Source: Dehalococcoidia bacterium (lineage in GTDB: Bacteria > Chloroflexota > Dehalococcoidia > Lucifugimonadales > UBA3495). Taken from it: a stretch of 41,678 nt of DNA. Shown piece by piece: positions 16,976-25,651 of this stretch. The notes beneath the pieces were generated by a model that worked only from the letters and a program-made list of their open reading frames with translations, was not told where the DNA came from and made no database searches. The position numbers and the translations under genes are program-made. How positions within the stretch are numbered: position 1 is the first letter of the stretch; each line of letters opens with the position of its first letter. The stretch covers positions 1 to 41,678 of the forward strand of contig JAJEIA010000091.1 in the NCBI GenBank assembly GCA_022823505.1, written 5' to 3'.

Positions 16976-18631
16976 ATGCCGACTAAGTACATCTTCGTGA
17001 CCGGCGGAGTGGTCAGCTCCATCGGCAAAGGGATCTGCGTCGCATCAATTGGGCGCATCTTGAAGAGTCAGGGTCTCTCGGTAACCGTCATCAAGCTGGA
17101 TCCGTACCTGAACGTCGACCCGGGGACCATGTCTCCCTACCAACACGGTGAGGTATTCGTCACCAAGGACGGTGGCGAAACAGATCTTGACCTCGGACAC
17201 TACGAAAGGTTCATCGACGTCGAATTGACCCGGGACAGCAACGTGACTGCCGGGCAGACCTACCTCGAACTTATCACCAGGGAACGGCGCGGCGATTTCC
17301 TGGGCGGCACAATCCAGACGGTGCCGCACCTGACCAACGAAATCAAGGACCGGCTAATCGGCCTGGCCGAAAAATCGAACGCCGACGTGGTCGTCGTAGA
17401 GGTGGGCGGCACCGTCGGAGACATCGAGGGACTTCCATTCCTCGAGGCGATCCGCCAGATGCGGAACACCGTGGGGCGTAACCACGTTTTTTACATGCAC
17501 CTGACCCTGCTCCCCTACATCTCGGCTTCCGAAGAGTTGAAAACCAAACCGACCCAGCACAGCGTAAAGGAATTGCGGAGCATCGGAATACAGCCTGACG
17601 CCCTGGTTTGCCGAAGCGATGCCGATGTTACGCCCGGCATCCGGGAGAAACTGTCCCTGTTCTGCGACGTGGCCACCGAGGCCGTCTTCCCCATGCCCAC
17701 CGTGAACAACGTCTACGAAGTGCCTCTGGTGATGGACCATTTTGGCGTAGGCCGCTGCCTGTCGGAATCCCTTGGGCTCAACGGCGAATCCCAGCTGGAC
17801 GATTGGAGCACTCTGGTCGACCAGATGAACGGGGCCACCGGCGCCGTGCCGATCGCGGTGGTGGGGAAATACGTGGAATATCCCGACTCCTACATGTCGG
17901 TGCGCGAAGCTCTGCGGCACGCCGCAGCCTCCTGCGGGTTGCGGGCGGACGTGCGTTGGGTCCATTCGGAAGCCATCGAGCGCGACGGCCCGGATGCCCA
18001 CCTGGGCGACGTCTCCGGGATCGTGGTGCCGGGCGGGTTTGGCCCCCGGGGAGTCGAGGGGATGATCGACACCAGCCGCTACGCCAGGAACAAGCACGTG
18101 CCCTACCTGGGACTGTGCCTGGGAATGCAGGTGATGGTTATTGACTGGGCTCGCGACGTTACCGGTCTCAAGCACGCCAATTCGTCTGAGCTGGACCCGG
18201 ATTGCGAACATCCGGTGATCGACATAATGCATGGGCAGCGCGGCATCACCGATTTTGGCGGAACCATGCGCCTGGGTCACTACCCCTGCCGGCCCCAGAG
18301 CAACACGCGCACCGCTGACGCCTACGACCGGGCCGAAATCAAGGAACGTCACCGGCACCGCTACGAGGTAAACAACACCTACCGCGAACATCTTGAGGCA
18401 TCGGGGATGGTCATGAGCGGATTATCGCCCGACGGCGAACTGGTCGAAGCAACCGAAGTGCCGGATCATCCCTTCATGGTCGGCGTGCAGTTTCACCCCG
18501 AATTCCAGTCGCGACCCAATCGCCCCCATCCCTTGTTCAGCGCGCTGATCGCGCAGGCTCAACAGACGGTACGAGAAGGAAGACAGTTGCCTTTCCGGCG
18601 AGCCGGTGGGTGGTCATTTTCTGCGGACTGA
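16976..18631 (+). CDS. pyrG: CTP synthase
   Basis: A 551-residue CTP synthase, which aminates UTP to CTP using glutamine. The synthetase domain begins YIFVTGGVVSSIGKG (P-loop 10-19) and holds KLDPYLNVDPGTMSP and GGTVGDIEG. The class I glutaminase domain has the nucleophile Cys381 in YLGLCLGMQ and the His-Glu pair in VQFHPEF near residue 513. Length is normal. The ATG at 16976 starts the conserved protein directly. It is probably expressed from the promoter at 16739. Confidence 0.97.
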   Translation: MPTKYIFVTGGVVSSIGKGICVASIGRILKSQGLSVTVIKLDPYLNVDPGTMSPYQHGEVFVTKDGGETDLDLGHYERFIDVELTRDSNVTAGQTYLELITRERRGDFLGGTIQTVPHLTNEIKDRLIGLAEKSNADVVVVEVGGTVGDIEGLPFLEAIRQMRNTVGRNHVFYMHLTLLPYISASEELKTKPTQHSVKELRSIGIQPDALVCRSDADVTPGIREKLSLFCDVATEAVFPMPTVNNVYEVPLVMDHFGVGRCLSESLGLNGESQLDDWSTLVDQMNGATGAVPIAVVGKYVEYPDSYMSVREALRHAAASCGLRADVRWVHSEAIERDGPDAHLGDVSGIVVPGGFGPRGVEGMIDTSRYARNKHVPYLGLCLGMQVMVIDWARDVTGLKHANSSELDPDCEHPVIDIMHGQRGITDFGGTMRLGHYPCRPQSNTRTADAYDRAEIKERHRHRYEVNNTYREHLEASGMVMSGLSPDGELVEATEVPDHPFMVGVQFHPEFQSRPNRPHPLFSALIAQAQQTVREGRQLPFRRAGGWSFSAD

Positions 18632-18670
18632 TCGTCGTCGCAACCCGGTCGTCCGCCAATTTAAATCCCT

Positions 18671-18701
18671 AACCAATTCCCGGCGCAAGCCGGAGTGACG
18701 G
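18671..18701. repeat. Short dispersed-repeat-like hairpin
   Basis: Read on the minus strand, CCGTCACTCCGGCTTGCGCC runs on into GGGAATTGG. This has the look of the interspersed CGTCATTCCGGCTTGCGCCGG repeats found between genes in many bacteria. The CCGG...CCGG core can fold. Only this copy is in the window. Confidence 0.4.
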
Positions 18702-18822
18702 TCCCACATCCGCGAACCCGGCGATGCAGCGGGCCTGTCGACGGGCACTCATCACGAGCGGGGTTCGCCCGCCGTCGCAACATCGCAAACAGGACTTTCT
18801 CCCGGTCGAGGAGGATGCAGCA

Positions 18823-19482
18823 ATGAAGCTGTTTTTGGATACTGCCAACATCGACGAGATCCGCATGGGCGCCGAATTGGGCGTCATTTCCGGGGTCACC
18901 ACCAATCCGTCCCTGGCGGCTAAAGAAGGCATCGGCGGCGCAGCCGGTTATCGGGCTGCCGTGCAGGAGATTGCGGATATCGTCGATGGGCCGATCTCCG
19001 TTGAGGTAGTGAGCACTGACGCCCCGGGCATGATCGCCGAGGGGCGGGACATAGCGGAGTGGATACCCAATCCCTGGGTCAAGATCCCCAGCACCGAAGA
19101 AGGGTTCAAAGCCATCAGCGTGCTGGCTCGGGATGGCATCCAGATCAATCAGACCCTGGTGTTCACCGTGAACCAGGCGCTCCTGGGAGCCAACGCCGGT
19201 AGCACGGTGGTCAGCCCCTTTGTGGGACGGCTCGACGATATCGGACAGGACGGCATGGCGCTGATCCAGGACATCGTGGCCGTTTACCGCCAGCAATCCG
19301 TGGAAACCAAGGTGATGGCCGCCAGCATCCGGGGCGCGCGACATTGCGTGACCGCAGCAGCGGCCGGAGCGGACATCGCCACCATACCCTACAACGTACT
19401 GACGCAGATGATAAAACACCCCCTCACCGACGCCGGCCTGTCGCGATTCCTGCAGGACTGGCAGCAAGCTTCCGGAGGCTGA
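18823..19482 (+). CDS. Transaldolase / fructose-6-phosphate aldolase family protein
   Basis: A 219-residue short transaldolase of the TalC/FSA group, acting in the cytoplasm on the non-oxidative pentose phosphate pathway or as fructose-6-phosphate aldolase. MKLFLDTAN gives Asp6, the Schiff-base lysine is Lys87 in NPWVKIPST, GVTTNPSLAAKEG is the signature 1 block, and SPFVGRLDDIG follows. The Phe in SPFVGR, where aldolase/transaldolase specificity is decided, is the usual transaldolase form. The ATG at 18823 follows GAGGAGG. Rho follows 4 bases later. Confidence 0.92.
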   Translation: MKLFLDTANIDEIRMGAELGVISGVTTNPSLAAKEGIGGAAGYRAAVQEIADIVDGPISVEVVSTDAPGMIAEGRDIAEWIPNPWVKIPSTEEGFKAISVLARDGIQINQTLVFTVNQALLGANAGSTVVSPFVGRLDDIGQDGMALIQDIVAVYRQQSVETKVMAASIRGARHCVTAAAAGADIATIPYNVLTQMIKHPLTDAGLSRFLQDWQQASGG

Positions 19483-19486
19483 CAAG

Positions 19487-20923
19487 ATGGTCCGCGCCCG
19501 CACTGGCACCCCGACCGCTCCCCGACGACGCCGGCGTCCCCCGGCCACCGATGATGCCGGCGTTGCCCTGGCCGACTCCGCACCGGCAGACGACGCACCG
19601 GAGGGAGGGCCCTCTTACCCCAACGGATCTCAGCCGGGACGCTATGTCGACGTCGCCGAACTCACTGCGATGTCCCGCGAAGACCTCCTTGAGCTGGCCC
19701 CCGACGTGGGCCTCAGGGACGACGCGGCATTGGCTGATCTGAGCCGGGATGCTTTGCTGAACCGCGTGAGACACTCGGCGGCGAACCGCAACCTGTTGAC
19801 CGCCTCCGGCATCCTCGAGGTGATGGACGCCGGCCACGGACTGCTGCGTTCGCTGCAATACCCCCCGGTATCAGGCGATGTGTTCGTAGGGCAGTCGCAG
19901 ATCCGCAGGTTCAACCTCAAAACCGGCGACACGGTCACCGGACTGGTCCGGCCGCCAAAGGAAGGCGAACGCCGTTACGGGCTGACCCGGGCCACCAGCA
20001 TCAACCTGCTGGACCCCGAGGATCAGAAACCCGCCTCGCGTCGCATCTTCGAATCGTTGACGCCCATCTTTCCCGACGATCACATCGTCCTGGAGCACAC
20101 GCAGGGCGGGTTGTCCTCGCGGATGATCGACCTGTTCGCTCCGATCGGGTTGGGTCAGCGCGGCCTGGTGGTATCTCCCCCCAAGGCCGGCAAGACCACG
20201 GTTTTGCGGCAGATAGCTGCGGCAATCACCGAAAACCGCCCCGAAGTCATCCTGATGGTGGTCCTGATCGGCGAACGCCCGGAAGAAGTCACCGAGATGC
20301 GCCGGGCGGTCAAGGGCGACGTGTTCGCATCGACCTTCGACGAGTCGGTGGAAGAGCAGTGCCGGGTCGCCGAACTGGCCGTCGAACGCGCCAAGCGCAT
20401 GACCGAATCGGGGCGCGACGTGGTCATCCTGCTCGACAGCATCACCCGGCTCACCCGCGCCTACAACCTGGCTCTGCCCACCTCCGGGCGGACCCTGTCC
20501 GGCGGTATTGATCCGGCCGCCCTGTACCCGGCCAAACGGTTCATCGGCGCGGCCCGAAACCTGGAGGAAGGCGGTTCGCTCACCATAATCGCCACGTGCC
20601 TCCTGGACACTGGCAGCCGTATGGACGAGGTGATCTACGAGGAATTCAAGGGCACCGGCAACATGGAATTGCACCTGGACCGCCGCCTTGCGGACCAACG
20701 GTACTTCCCGGCGATCGACGTGGTACGCAGTGGAACCCGACGGGAGGAATTGCTGTACGACCAGGATGTCATGCCGCAGATCTGGCTCCTGCGCCGCATG
20801 GTGACGCTTGCGTCCGGCGGCGATCAGGCCAACATGGGCGACGCGACCAAGCGCGTTCTCGAACGCCTGGCCCGCACTCGCTCCAACGCCGAATTCCTCA
20901 CCAACCTGACCAAAGACTCGTAG
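19487..20923 (+). CDS. rho: Transcription termination factor Rho
   Basis: A 478-residue Rho, the hexameric RNA helicase that ends transcription. An Arg/Pro/Ala-rich basic and then acidic N-terminus (1-50) precedes the helix domain, an RNA-binding cold-shock-like domain (about 105-180), the P-loop PPKAGKTT (231-238), the [10 protein letters not shown] block, the LLDSITRL Walker B and the [10 protein letters not shown]-loop region. At the RNP1 motif the E. coli DGFGFLR reads AGHGLLR, so both stacking Phe residues (62 and 64 in E. coli) are replaced, by His117 and Leu119. It is co-transcribed with the transaldolase gene. Confidence 0.97.
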   Translation: MVRARTGTPTAPRRRRRPPATDDAGVALADSAPADDAPEGGPSYPNGSQPGRYVDVAELTAMSREDLLELAPDVGLRDDAALADLSRDALLNRVRHSAANRNLLTASGILEVMDAGHGLLRSLQYPPVSGDVFVGQSQIRRFNLKTGDTVTGLVRPPKEGERRYGLTRATSINLLDPEDQKPASRRIFESLTPIFPDDHIVLEHTQGGLSSRMIDLFAPIGLGQRGLVVSPPKAGKTTVLRQIAAAITENRPEVILMVVLIGERPEEVTEMRRAVKGDVFASTFDESVEEQCRVAELAVERAKRMTESGRDVVILLDSITRLTRAYNLALPTSGRTLSGGIDPAALYPAKRFIGAARNLEEGGSLTIIATCLLDTGSRMDEVIYEEFKGTGNMELHLDRRLADQRYFPAIDVVRSGTRREELLYDQDVMPQIWLLRRMVTLASGGDQANMGDATKRVLERLARTRSNAEFLTNLTKDS

Positions 20924-20950
20924 CGACGACCGCACGAGCGCTAAAATTCA

Positions 20951-20984
20951 GGAGGCGGGTATGAAACCCGCCTCCATTTTTGTT
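20951..20984. terminator. Bidirectional intrinsic terminator (rho / surface protein)
   Basis: A perfect 10-base-pair stem, GGAGGCGGGT at 20951-20960 with its complement at 20966-20975, and a 5-base loop. On the plus strand it is followed by ATTTTTGTT. On the minus strand it is followed by TGAATTTTAG, so it can end both rho and the convergent surface protein gene. Confidence 0.9.
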
Positions 20985-20985
20985 G

Positions 20986-23511
20986 CTAGGCGCCAGGATC
21001 GGGGTCGCCACCGCCGTTCCCGCCGCCTCCGGTTCCGCGCCGCCGCATCACCAGGGCAACCACGGCTCCGGCCACGGCCAGGACGACCACAACCGCTACC
21101 GCGATGAGTGCAATCGCCAGCCCGCTGAGGCCCCCGCCTCCCGAAGGCTCCTCGGCCACCGGACGGTCCCGCGTTTCGGTTTCTCCGGTCGCCACCGCCG
21201 CGACAATCGTGGAGGTGAGCGCCGCCTGGTCGATGGTCGGCGGAGGCGGTACCGGAGTAGCAGTGGGCTCCGGCGTTGCTGTCGGCTCCGGCGTAGGCGT
21301 CGGGGGCACCGGGGTGTCCGTGGGAACCGGCGTCGGCGTGGGTTCTGGTGTCGGCGTCGGTTCCGGCGTCGGCGTGGGGAGCGGCGTGTTCGTCGGCAGC
21401 GGTGTGTTGGTGGGGATCGGTGTCGGAGTTGCGTACCGCTGGGGCAGCAGGGTCACCGTGGCCACGACGCCGGGCAGCCGATCGCCCGACTTGTACACGT
21501 GGAACGTAGCCGGATAGGTTCGCTCTTCGGCCCAGTCACGATGGTAGTCTTCTGGCACCACTGTGGTTCCCACAAACGTACCTGATCCGTCAGAAGCAAA
21601 CCGGGTCTCACCGTCAAACCGCAAGGTGGGACCGTTGCTGATCCGCACCGCATACCCCTGCACGAACCGGTCGAGGCCGCTTACCGTCACCCGGATGGGC
21701 TGGCCGATCCGGACGTCCTCGGGATTGACCTCCAGCTTGCCGGCCGCGACCTCGATGTCGAGGTCCAGAGTAAGTTCATGGATCGGGTAACCGTCTATTT
21801 TGATCACCGGGCGGATGCGCTCTCCTCCCTCGGTGCGGGACGTGACGCGGTATTCGTGGGTCCACTGACCGTCAGGGGTGTAAATGCTGGCCTCGATCCG
21901 GTCATTGATCTCGAGGGTAATGTGCGGTGGATTGTAATACTGGCGGTCCGGCGGGAAATTTTCACCGCGGAAGAGAAGGTAATCGCCGGGCGCCACCTCG
22001 CCTTCGTCCGGGGTCACCCGCAATGTCGGGGCCGCCACCTCGATCTCTGCCGACGCCTTGACACCGGCGTCACTGGTGATCTCAAGTTCTTCATCGCCGT
22101 CGGAATCCAGTAGCTTGTTGATCAGATCGCTGCGGATCTTGCCGTCGTCGTTCAGGACAGCTACGGTACCCAGGAACCGCCCGCCCCTCTGGATTTCGGG
22201 ACAATCACCGGACGACCGGACGCGATCATTGCCTTCGTCCAGGAAAGCCAGCGGGATCCCGCCCAGAGTCACGTGGCAAACTTCATCGCCCGGCAGGTTG
22301 TTGGAGCGAACCAAAAACTGGTAACCAAGTCCGACCCCCCGGGAGGAGACGCCGCTAACGGTCAGGTCCGCATCCCCGATGGTCACCTTGGCGGACACCG
22401 GGTTGGTTCCGATGTATACCGTGATTACCACCGTACCACTGACGTTGGTCGGGAGGGTGACAATGATGTTGTCACCAGCGAGACGATGACTCGCTTGTCG
22501 CCCAGCAACCTGAACGGCGCCCACATTGCCCCGGCTGCCGCCCACGAATTTGAGCGTCACTTCACCGCCTGGGGAGACTTCAGTGCTGCCCACCACCTCC
22601 AATCCCGGCATGATCAGGATGGAGATCGACGTGCCGTTGGTGTTGCCTCCGCCGTCCACCGCACAAATCTGGTGCCTGACGGCGGATCGGAAAGCACCCT
22701 GAGAAATTTCGAATTCAGATGTGAATCGATAATCGGAGCCCACTTGGGCAGAGCCTACGCGCGTCCAACCGTTCCAGCCAGAGGCGTTGGCGTCGTTGCA
22801 GTTTCGCGACCCGCCGTCCGCGGTCGCGTGGATTTCGACGGTAGTTCCTTCCTCGAAACCGGCACCTTCCAGCTTTATCGTTTCCCCATAACCCGCCTCG
22901 TTGTCGCCATCGATTTCGATCGTGGCATCAACCCGCAAGCGCTTTGTCAGGGATGACTCTCCATCCCACTGGATCGTTGCTTCGTATGGATCGTTATCGT
23001 TATCCGGCTGGTCAGGCAGTTGCAAGTTGTTCAACTCTACGACCACAGGATAAGAGGCATCGTCGCAAACTCCAGGATCTCCGCTCCCCCGACGCCACGA
23101 CTGGCATCCGGGCAACTCGATTTCGTGGGGCTCTCCACTGCCCTCATCAACGGTCATCCAGTCCGGGGAATAACGCCCGCCAGCGATGATAATAACGTCC
23201 TCTTTATCGAATCCAGACGGTATCGTGATTTCTTCATGTAGCAATATGGTGAACTCGCTGGTGAGCTCCCCGGGACTGCATCCATCCGGAGTGAACCTGA
23301 ACGTCAGATCAAACGTCGACCCCGGAGTGTAATCGTCATCCTGATCCAGAAACAAATCGGTGCATGCGCTGGTCTGCGCCTGAACCGAGCCAGGGCTCTG
23401 CGCCACCACCGCCAGCGTCAACGCAGCCGCCGCCAGAAGCAAGCCGGCCGCCGTCCAGACAAGTGCGCGGCGGGGTCCGCCATACATGAAAAAACGCTTG
23501 TATCTGCGCAC
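20986..23511 (-). CDS. Large surface-anchored protein with Ig-like repeats and Thr-Pro stalk
   Basis: An 841-residue exported protein. An N-terminal hydrophobic segment (about 15-45, ending VQAQTS) acts as signal peptide. The ectodomain (about 46-690) is made of beta-rich, IPT/TIG-like modules: recurring forms such as VSPGGEVTLKFVG, VAPGDYLLFRG and VRIGQPIRVTVSG each begin a module. It is acidic, with Cys pairs at about 50/78 and 134/148. A Thr-Pro stalk (about 694-758) leads to a C-terminal membrane helix (LAIALIAVAVVVVLAVAG) and RRR stop. The GTG start at 23511 has GGGAGG 6 bases upstream; an ATG at 23487 is a weaker choice. No enzyme motif is seen; an S-layer-like or adhesive role is inference. 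Confidence 0.8.
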   Translation of the reverse strand: MRRYKRFFMYGGPRRALVWTAAGLLLAAAALTLAVVAQSPGSVQAQTSACTDLFLDQDDDYTPGSTFDLTFRFTPDGCSPGELTSEFTILLHEEITIPSGFDKEDVIIIAGGRYSPDWMTVDEGSGEPHEIELPGCQSWRRGSGDPGVCDDASYPVVVELNNLQLPDQPDNDNDPYEATIQWDGESSLTKRLRVDATIEIDGDNEAGYGETIKLEGAGFEEGTTVEIHATADGGSRNCNDANASGWNGWTRVGSAQVGSDYRFTSEFEISQGAFRSAVRHQICAVDGGGNTNGTSISILIMPGLEVVGSTEVSPGGEVTLKFVGGSRGNVGAVQVAGRQASHRLAGDNIIVTLPTNVSGTVVITVYIGTNPVSAKVTIGDADLTVSGVSSRGVGLGYQFLVRSNNLPGDEVCHVTLGGIPLAFLDEGNDRVRSSGDCPEIQRGGRFLGTVAVLNDDGKIRSDLINKLLDSDGDEELEITSDAGVKASAEIEVAAPTLRVTPDEGEVAPGDYLLFRGENFPPDRQYYNPPHITLEINDRIEASIYTPDGQWTHEYRVTSRTEGGERIRPVIKIDGYPIHELTLDLDIEVAAGKLEVNPEDVRIGQPIRVTVSGLDRFVQGYAVRISNGPTLRFDGETRFASDGSGTFVGTTVVPEDYHRDWAEERTYPATFHVYKSGDRLPGVVATVTLLPQRYATPTPIPTNTPLPTNTPLPTPTPEPTPTPEPTPTPVPTDTPVPPTPTPEPTATPEPTATPVPPPPTIDQAALTSTIVAAVATGETETRDRPVAEEPSGGGGLSGLAIALIAVAVVVVLAVAGAVVALVMRRRGTGGGGNGGGDPDPGA
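21236..21430 (-). repeat. Coding tandem repeat for the Thr-Pro stalk
   Basis: Degenerate 12- to 18-base units built of GTC GGC GTC / GGT TCC GGC type triplets (plus strand) encode repeats such as PTPEPTPTPEPT and PTNTPLPT. Such arrays change length readily by slippage in frame, so the stalk length may vary between strains. Confidence 0.75.
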
Positions 23512-23687
23512 GGGTATCCTCCCAGGGTCAGCGACCCAAGTTTCACGCCGCCCTACCAGTCCCGTAGCGGCAGTCTGTTCCAGTATATGATACGTCGGTC
23601 GACGGCTGGCCGTGGCGCCCCTGCCGGTTCATACCATTTTCGGTTCGCGGGGGGCACTATATGCCACGCGATGGTCCTCCTCTACCT

Positions 23688-23717
23688 ACGACATAGAAGC
23701 GGGAACGGCTTTATAAT
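23688..23717 (+). promoter_or_regulatory. Upstream promoter of the two-component operon
   Basis: A perfect TATAAT at 23712-23717 with ACGACA (4 of 6) at 23688-23693 and an 18-base spacer. It would give a leader of about 75 bases before the response regulator. The region 23512-23711 shows nothing else that I can name. Confidence 0.45.
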
Positions 23718-23782
23718 CGACAATGGAAATGGTTCAGAGGCCCGTGAAGGTTGGCGACAAATCGCCTTCCGCGTGCGGCCCG

Positions 23783-23788
23783 TATAAT
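23783..23788 (+). promoter_or_regulatory. Proximal TATAAT box, leaderless start of the response regulator
   Basis: A second perfect TATAAT lies 8 bases before the ATG at 23797, so transcription would start at or next to the start codon. No -35 box is clear and no ribosome-binding site precedes the ATG. Confidence 0.45.
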
Positions 23789-23796
23789 GTTCAGGT

Positions 23797-24627
23797 ATGG
23801 CCGGCCGATTTTCGCGCCGGAGAGTCATCGGTCGGAGTTCGAGCTTGTCCCCGCGCTCAGGCAACATACTCATCGTCGACGACGAAGCAGCGTCCGCCAT
23901 CGTTCGGGCGGTTTGTCGCCGCCTCGAAGACGAGGGTTGGCGCACGACGGTGGTCGGCAAGGACGAGCACGGCTCGGCCGACGAGATGATGTGGGCGGCG
24001 CTGGACGCGATCGACCAGCATCTGCCCGACGGCGTGATCCTCGACGTCCGCCTGGGCGAATACCGCGACGACCAGTTCAAGGGACTGGACATCCTCAAGC
24101 GCATCGTAGGCCAGCACCCACGCCTGCCCGTGCTGATGTTCACCCAGTACAGCCAGGGGGTGGAACGCGACACCGTGGCGCGTAGCGCGCTCCAGGTCGA
24201 GGCTCCAGTCGAGTTCATCGACAAGCTGGCCTCGCCCGAAGAGGTCGCGCTACGCATTCGACGCCTGGTCGGGGCCGAGCCGCGTTCAATCGCCATCGGA
24301 GACCGCATCGTCGTTGACACCGACGCGCGCACCGTTCTGGTCCGTGATGAGAATGGACAGGCGTCGGCAGTCGCAGACGTTTCCGGCCGGCGGTTCGACA
24401 TCCTGCGCGAATTGGCGGAAGCGTGGTATCGCAGTCCCGGGAACATGGTCCCTTTCGACCGGTTGGAGCGCTACCTGGAGGGTGACGACACCCGTGCATC
24501 GTTGCGGGTTCGCGTCCGCGAGATCAAGGTGTCGCTGGGCCGGGCCCTGGGCATGTCATTGGGAGCCAACGATTTCATCGTCAGCGTGCGGGACCGTGGG
24601 TACCGGCTGCTGCCCCCGCGTGAGTAG
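23797..24627 (+). CDS. Response regulator with winged-helix output domain
   Basis: A 276-residue two-component regulator. A basic N-terminal extension (1-22) precedes the receiver domain: acidic pair Asp28-Asp29 (LIVDDE), phosphoacceptor Asp83 in VILDVRLG, Thr116 in LMFTQY and Lys143 in FIDKLAS. The output (about 175-276) looks like an OmpR/PhoB-type winged helix: FDILRELAEAWYRSPGNMV, a recognition stretch RVRVREIKVSLGRALG and the wing FIVSVRDRGYRLLPP. The receiver has an insert (EYRDDQFKG) after the phospho-site. The kinase follows 9 bases later, so they form one pair. Confidence 0.9.
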   Translation: MAGRFSRRRVIGRSSSLSPRSGNILIVDDEAASAIVRAVCRRLEDEGWRTTVVGKDEHGSADEMMWAALDAIDQHLPDGVILDVRLGEYRDDQFKGLDILKRIVGQHPRLPVLMFTQYSQGVERDTVARSALQVEAPVEFIDKLASPEEVALRIRRLVGAEPRSIAIGDRIVVDTDARTVLVRDENGQASAVADVSGRRFDILRELAEAWYRSPGNMVPFDRLERYLEGDDTRASLRVRVREIKVSLGRALGMSLGANDFIVSVRDRGYRLLPPRE

Positions 24628-24636
24628 ACCGGGATC

Positions 24637-25620
24637 ATGGCGGTCTTGACCCGGCGACGATTCACGTCCCATCCGTGGCCCGCCATGGTTGGCATCGCCA
24701 CGGCCGTCCTCGGCCTGGCGTTGATGGTTTCATCCGTGTTCCTGCCGCCGGCCCAGATGTTTCCGGAACCGTGGGCAATAGAGCCGCTGTCCTACATCGG
24801 CATCGCCGGCGTGGTGCTGGGCCTGGCCATCGCCGTGAGCGTCTACGTGGTCTCCGGTATGCGGAACCGCCACGCCAACGGTCTCAACGGCGCGGACGAC
24901 TGGAGCAAGCTGACCGAGCAGCACTTCGAGACTTTCCAACATGACCTGGGGCGGCCCATGCGCCGCATCCTGGGCAAGTGCCGTGAGGTCCGGGGGGTGC
25001 TGGCCGCCACCGGAGAGGACGTGTCGGCGGTTATCCACGAACTGCTGGACGAGATTGAGGAACAGGCGCCGTCGTTCCGGCTCATGATGGGTAACATCCA
25101 GGTCATGATCAACCTTGAAACCCCGGACGCTCCCATCGAGCGGTATCCCGTGGAACCCTCCGCAGTGGTGAGCCGAATTGTCGAGCGTTACACCGGGCAG
25201 GCGGCGGAGCAGGGCAAGGACATCGCGTGGTGGTCCGAACCCGAGGATTTCGGGCTGGTCTATTCCGACGCCGCCGCACTGGAGCACATCATCGCCAACC
25301 TGGTGGATAATGCGCTGCGCTATGGCGGGGAGTACATCGAGATTACGGTTACCCGCGACTCCTACAACTTCCAGGTGCGGGTGGCAGACGACGGTCCCGG
25401 TATACCGGTTCACTACCGGACTCACCTCTTCGACCGCGGATGGACGCCACAGCTGGGCCGCAGCGAAGAAAAGACCTCGTCCGGTCTCGGGCTCTACATC
25501 AGCCGTACCCTCGCCCGTCGGTATGGAGGCGACCTCTCAGTTGAGTCGACGCTTGCCACTGCGGAGGGTACCCACACGGTGTTCACGCTGACCCTGCCCG
25601 TCGGCGCTGCCGTCTCCTAG
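24637..25620 (+). CDS. Membrane histidine kinase
   Basis: A 327-residue sensor kinase. Two membrane helices (about 15-36 and 50-73) flank a very short outside loop (FLPPAQMFPEPWAIEP), so no large external sensor domain is present. The dimerisation helix holds the phospho-acceptor His102 in FQHDLGRPMRR. The HATPase domain has the N-box NLVDNALRYG (221-230), G1 DDGPGIP (251-257) and G2 GLGLYIS (283-289). Such small-loop kinases may sense membrane state or work with a partner, and the next gene encodes an exposed tethered protein. The ATG at 24637 lies 9 bases after the regulator's stop. Confidence 0.92.
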   Translation: MAVLTRRRFTSHPWPAMVGIATAVLGLALMVSSVFLPPAQMFPEPWAIEPLSYIGIAGVVLGLAIAVSVYVVSGMRNRHANGLNGADDWSKLTEQHFETFQHDLGRPMRRILGKCREVRGVLAATGEDVSAVIHELLDEIEEQAPSFRLMMGNIQVMINLETPDAPIERYPVEPSAVVSRIVERYTGQAAEQGKDIAWWSEPEDFGLVYSDAAALEHIIANLVDNALRYGGEYIEITVTRDSYNFQVRVADDGPGIPVHYRTHLFDRGWTPQLGRSEEKTSSGLGLYISRTLARRYGGDLSVESTLATAEGTHTVFTLTLPVGAAVS

Positions 25621-25651
25621 CCCCCGCTCGCCTGCTTCGGACCGTCGTACG

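Noticed and set aside
16804-16986. A 60-codon reading in the pyrG leader as a leader peptide
   Set aside because: No ribosome site, no family resemblance, and it runs into the pyrG start.
17354-18391. A 345-codon open reading frame on the minus strand over pyrG
   Set aside because: Antisense to the CTP synthase gene with no family marks.
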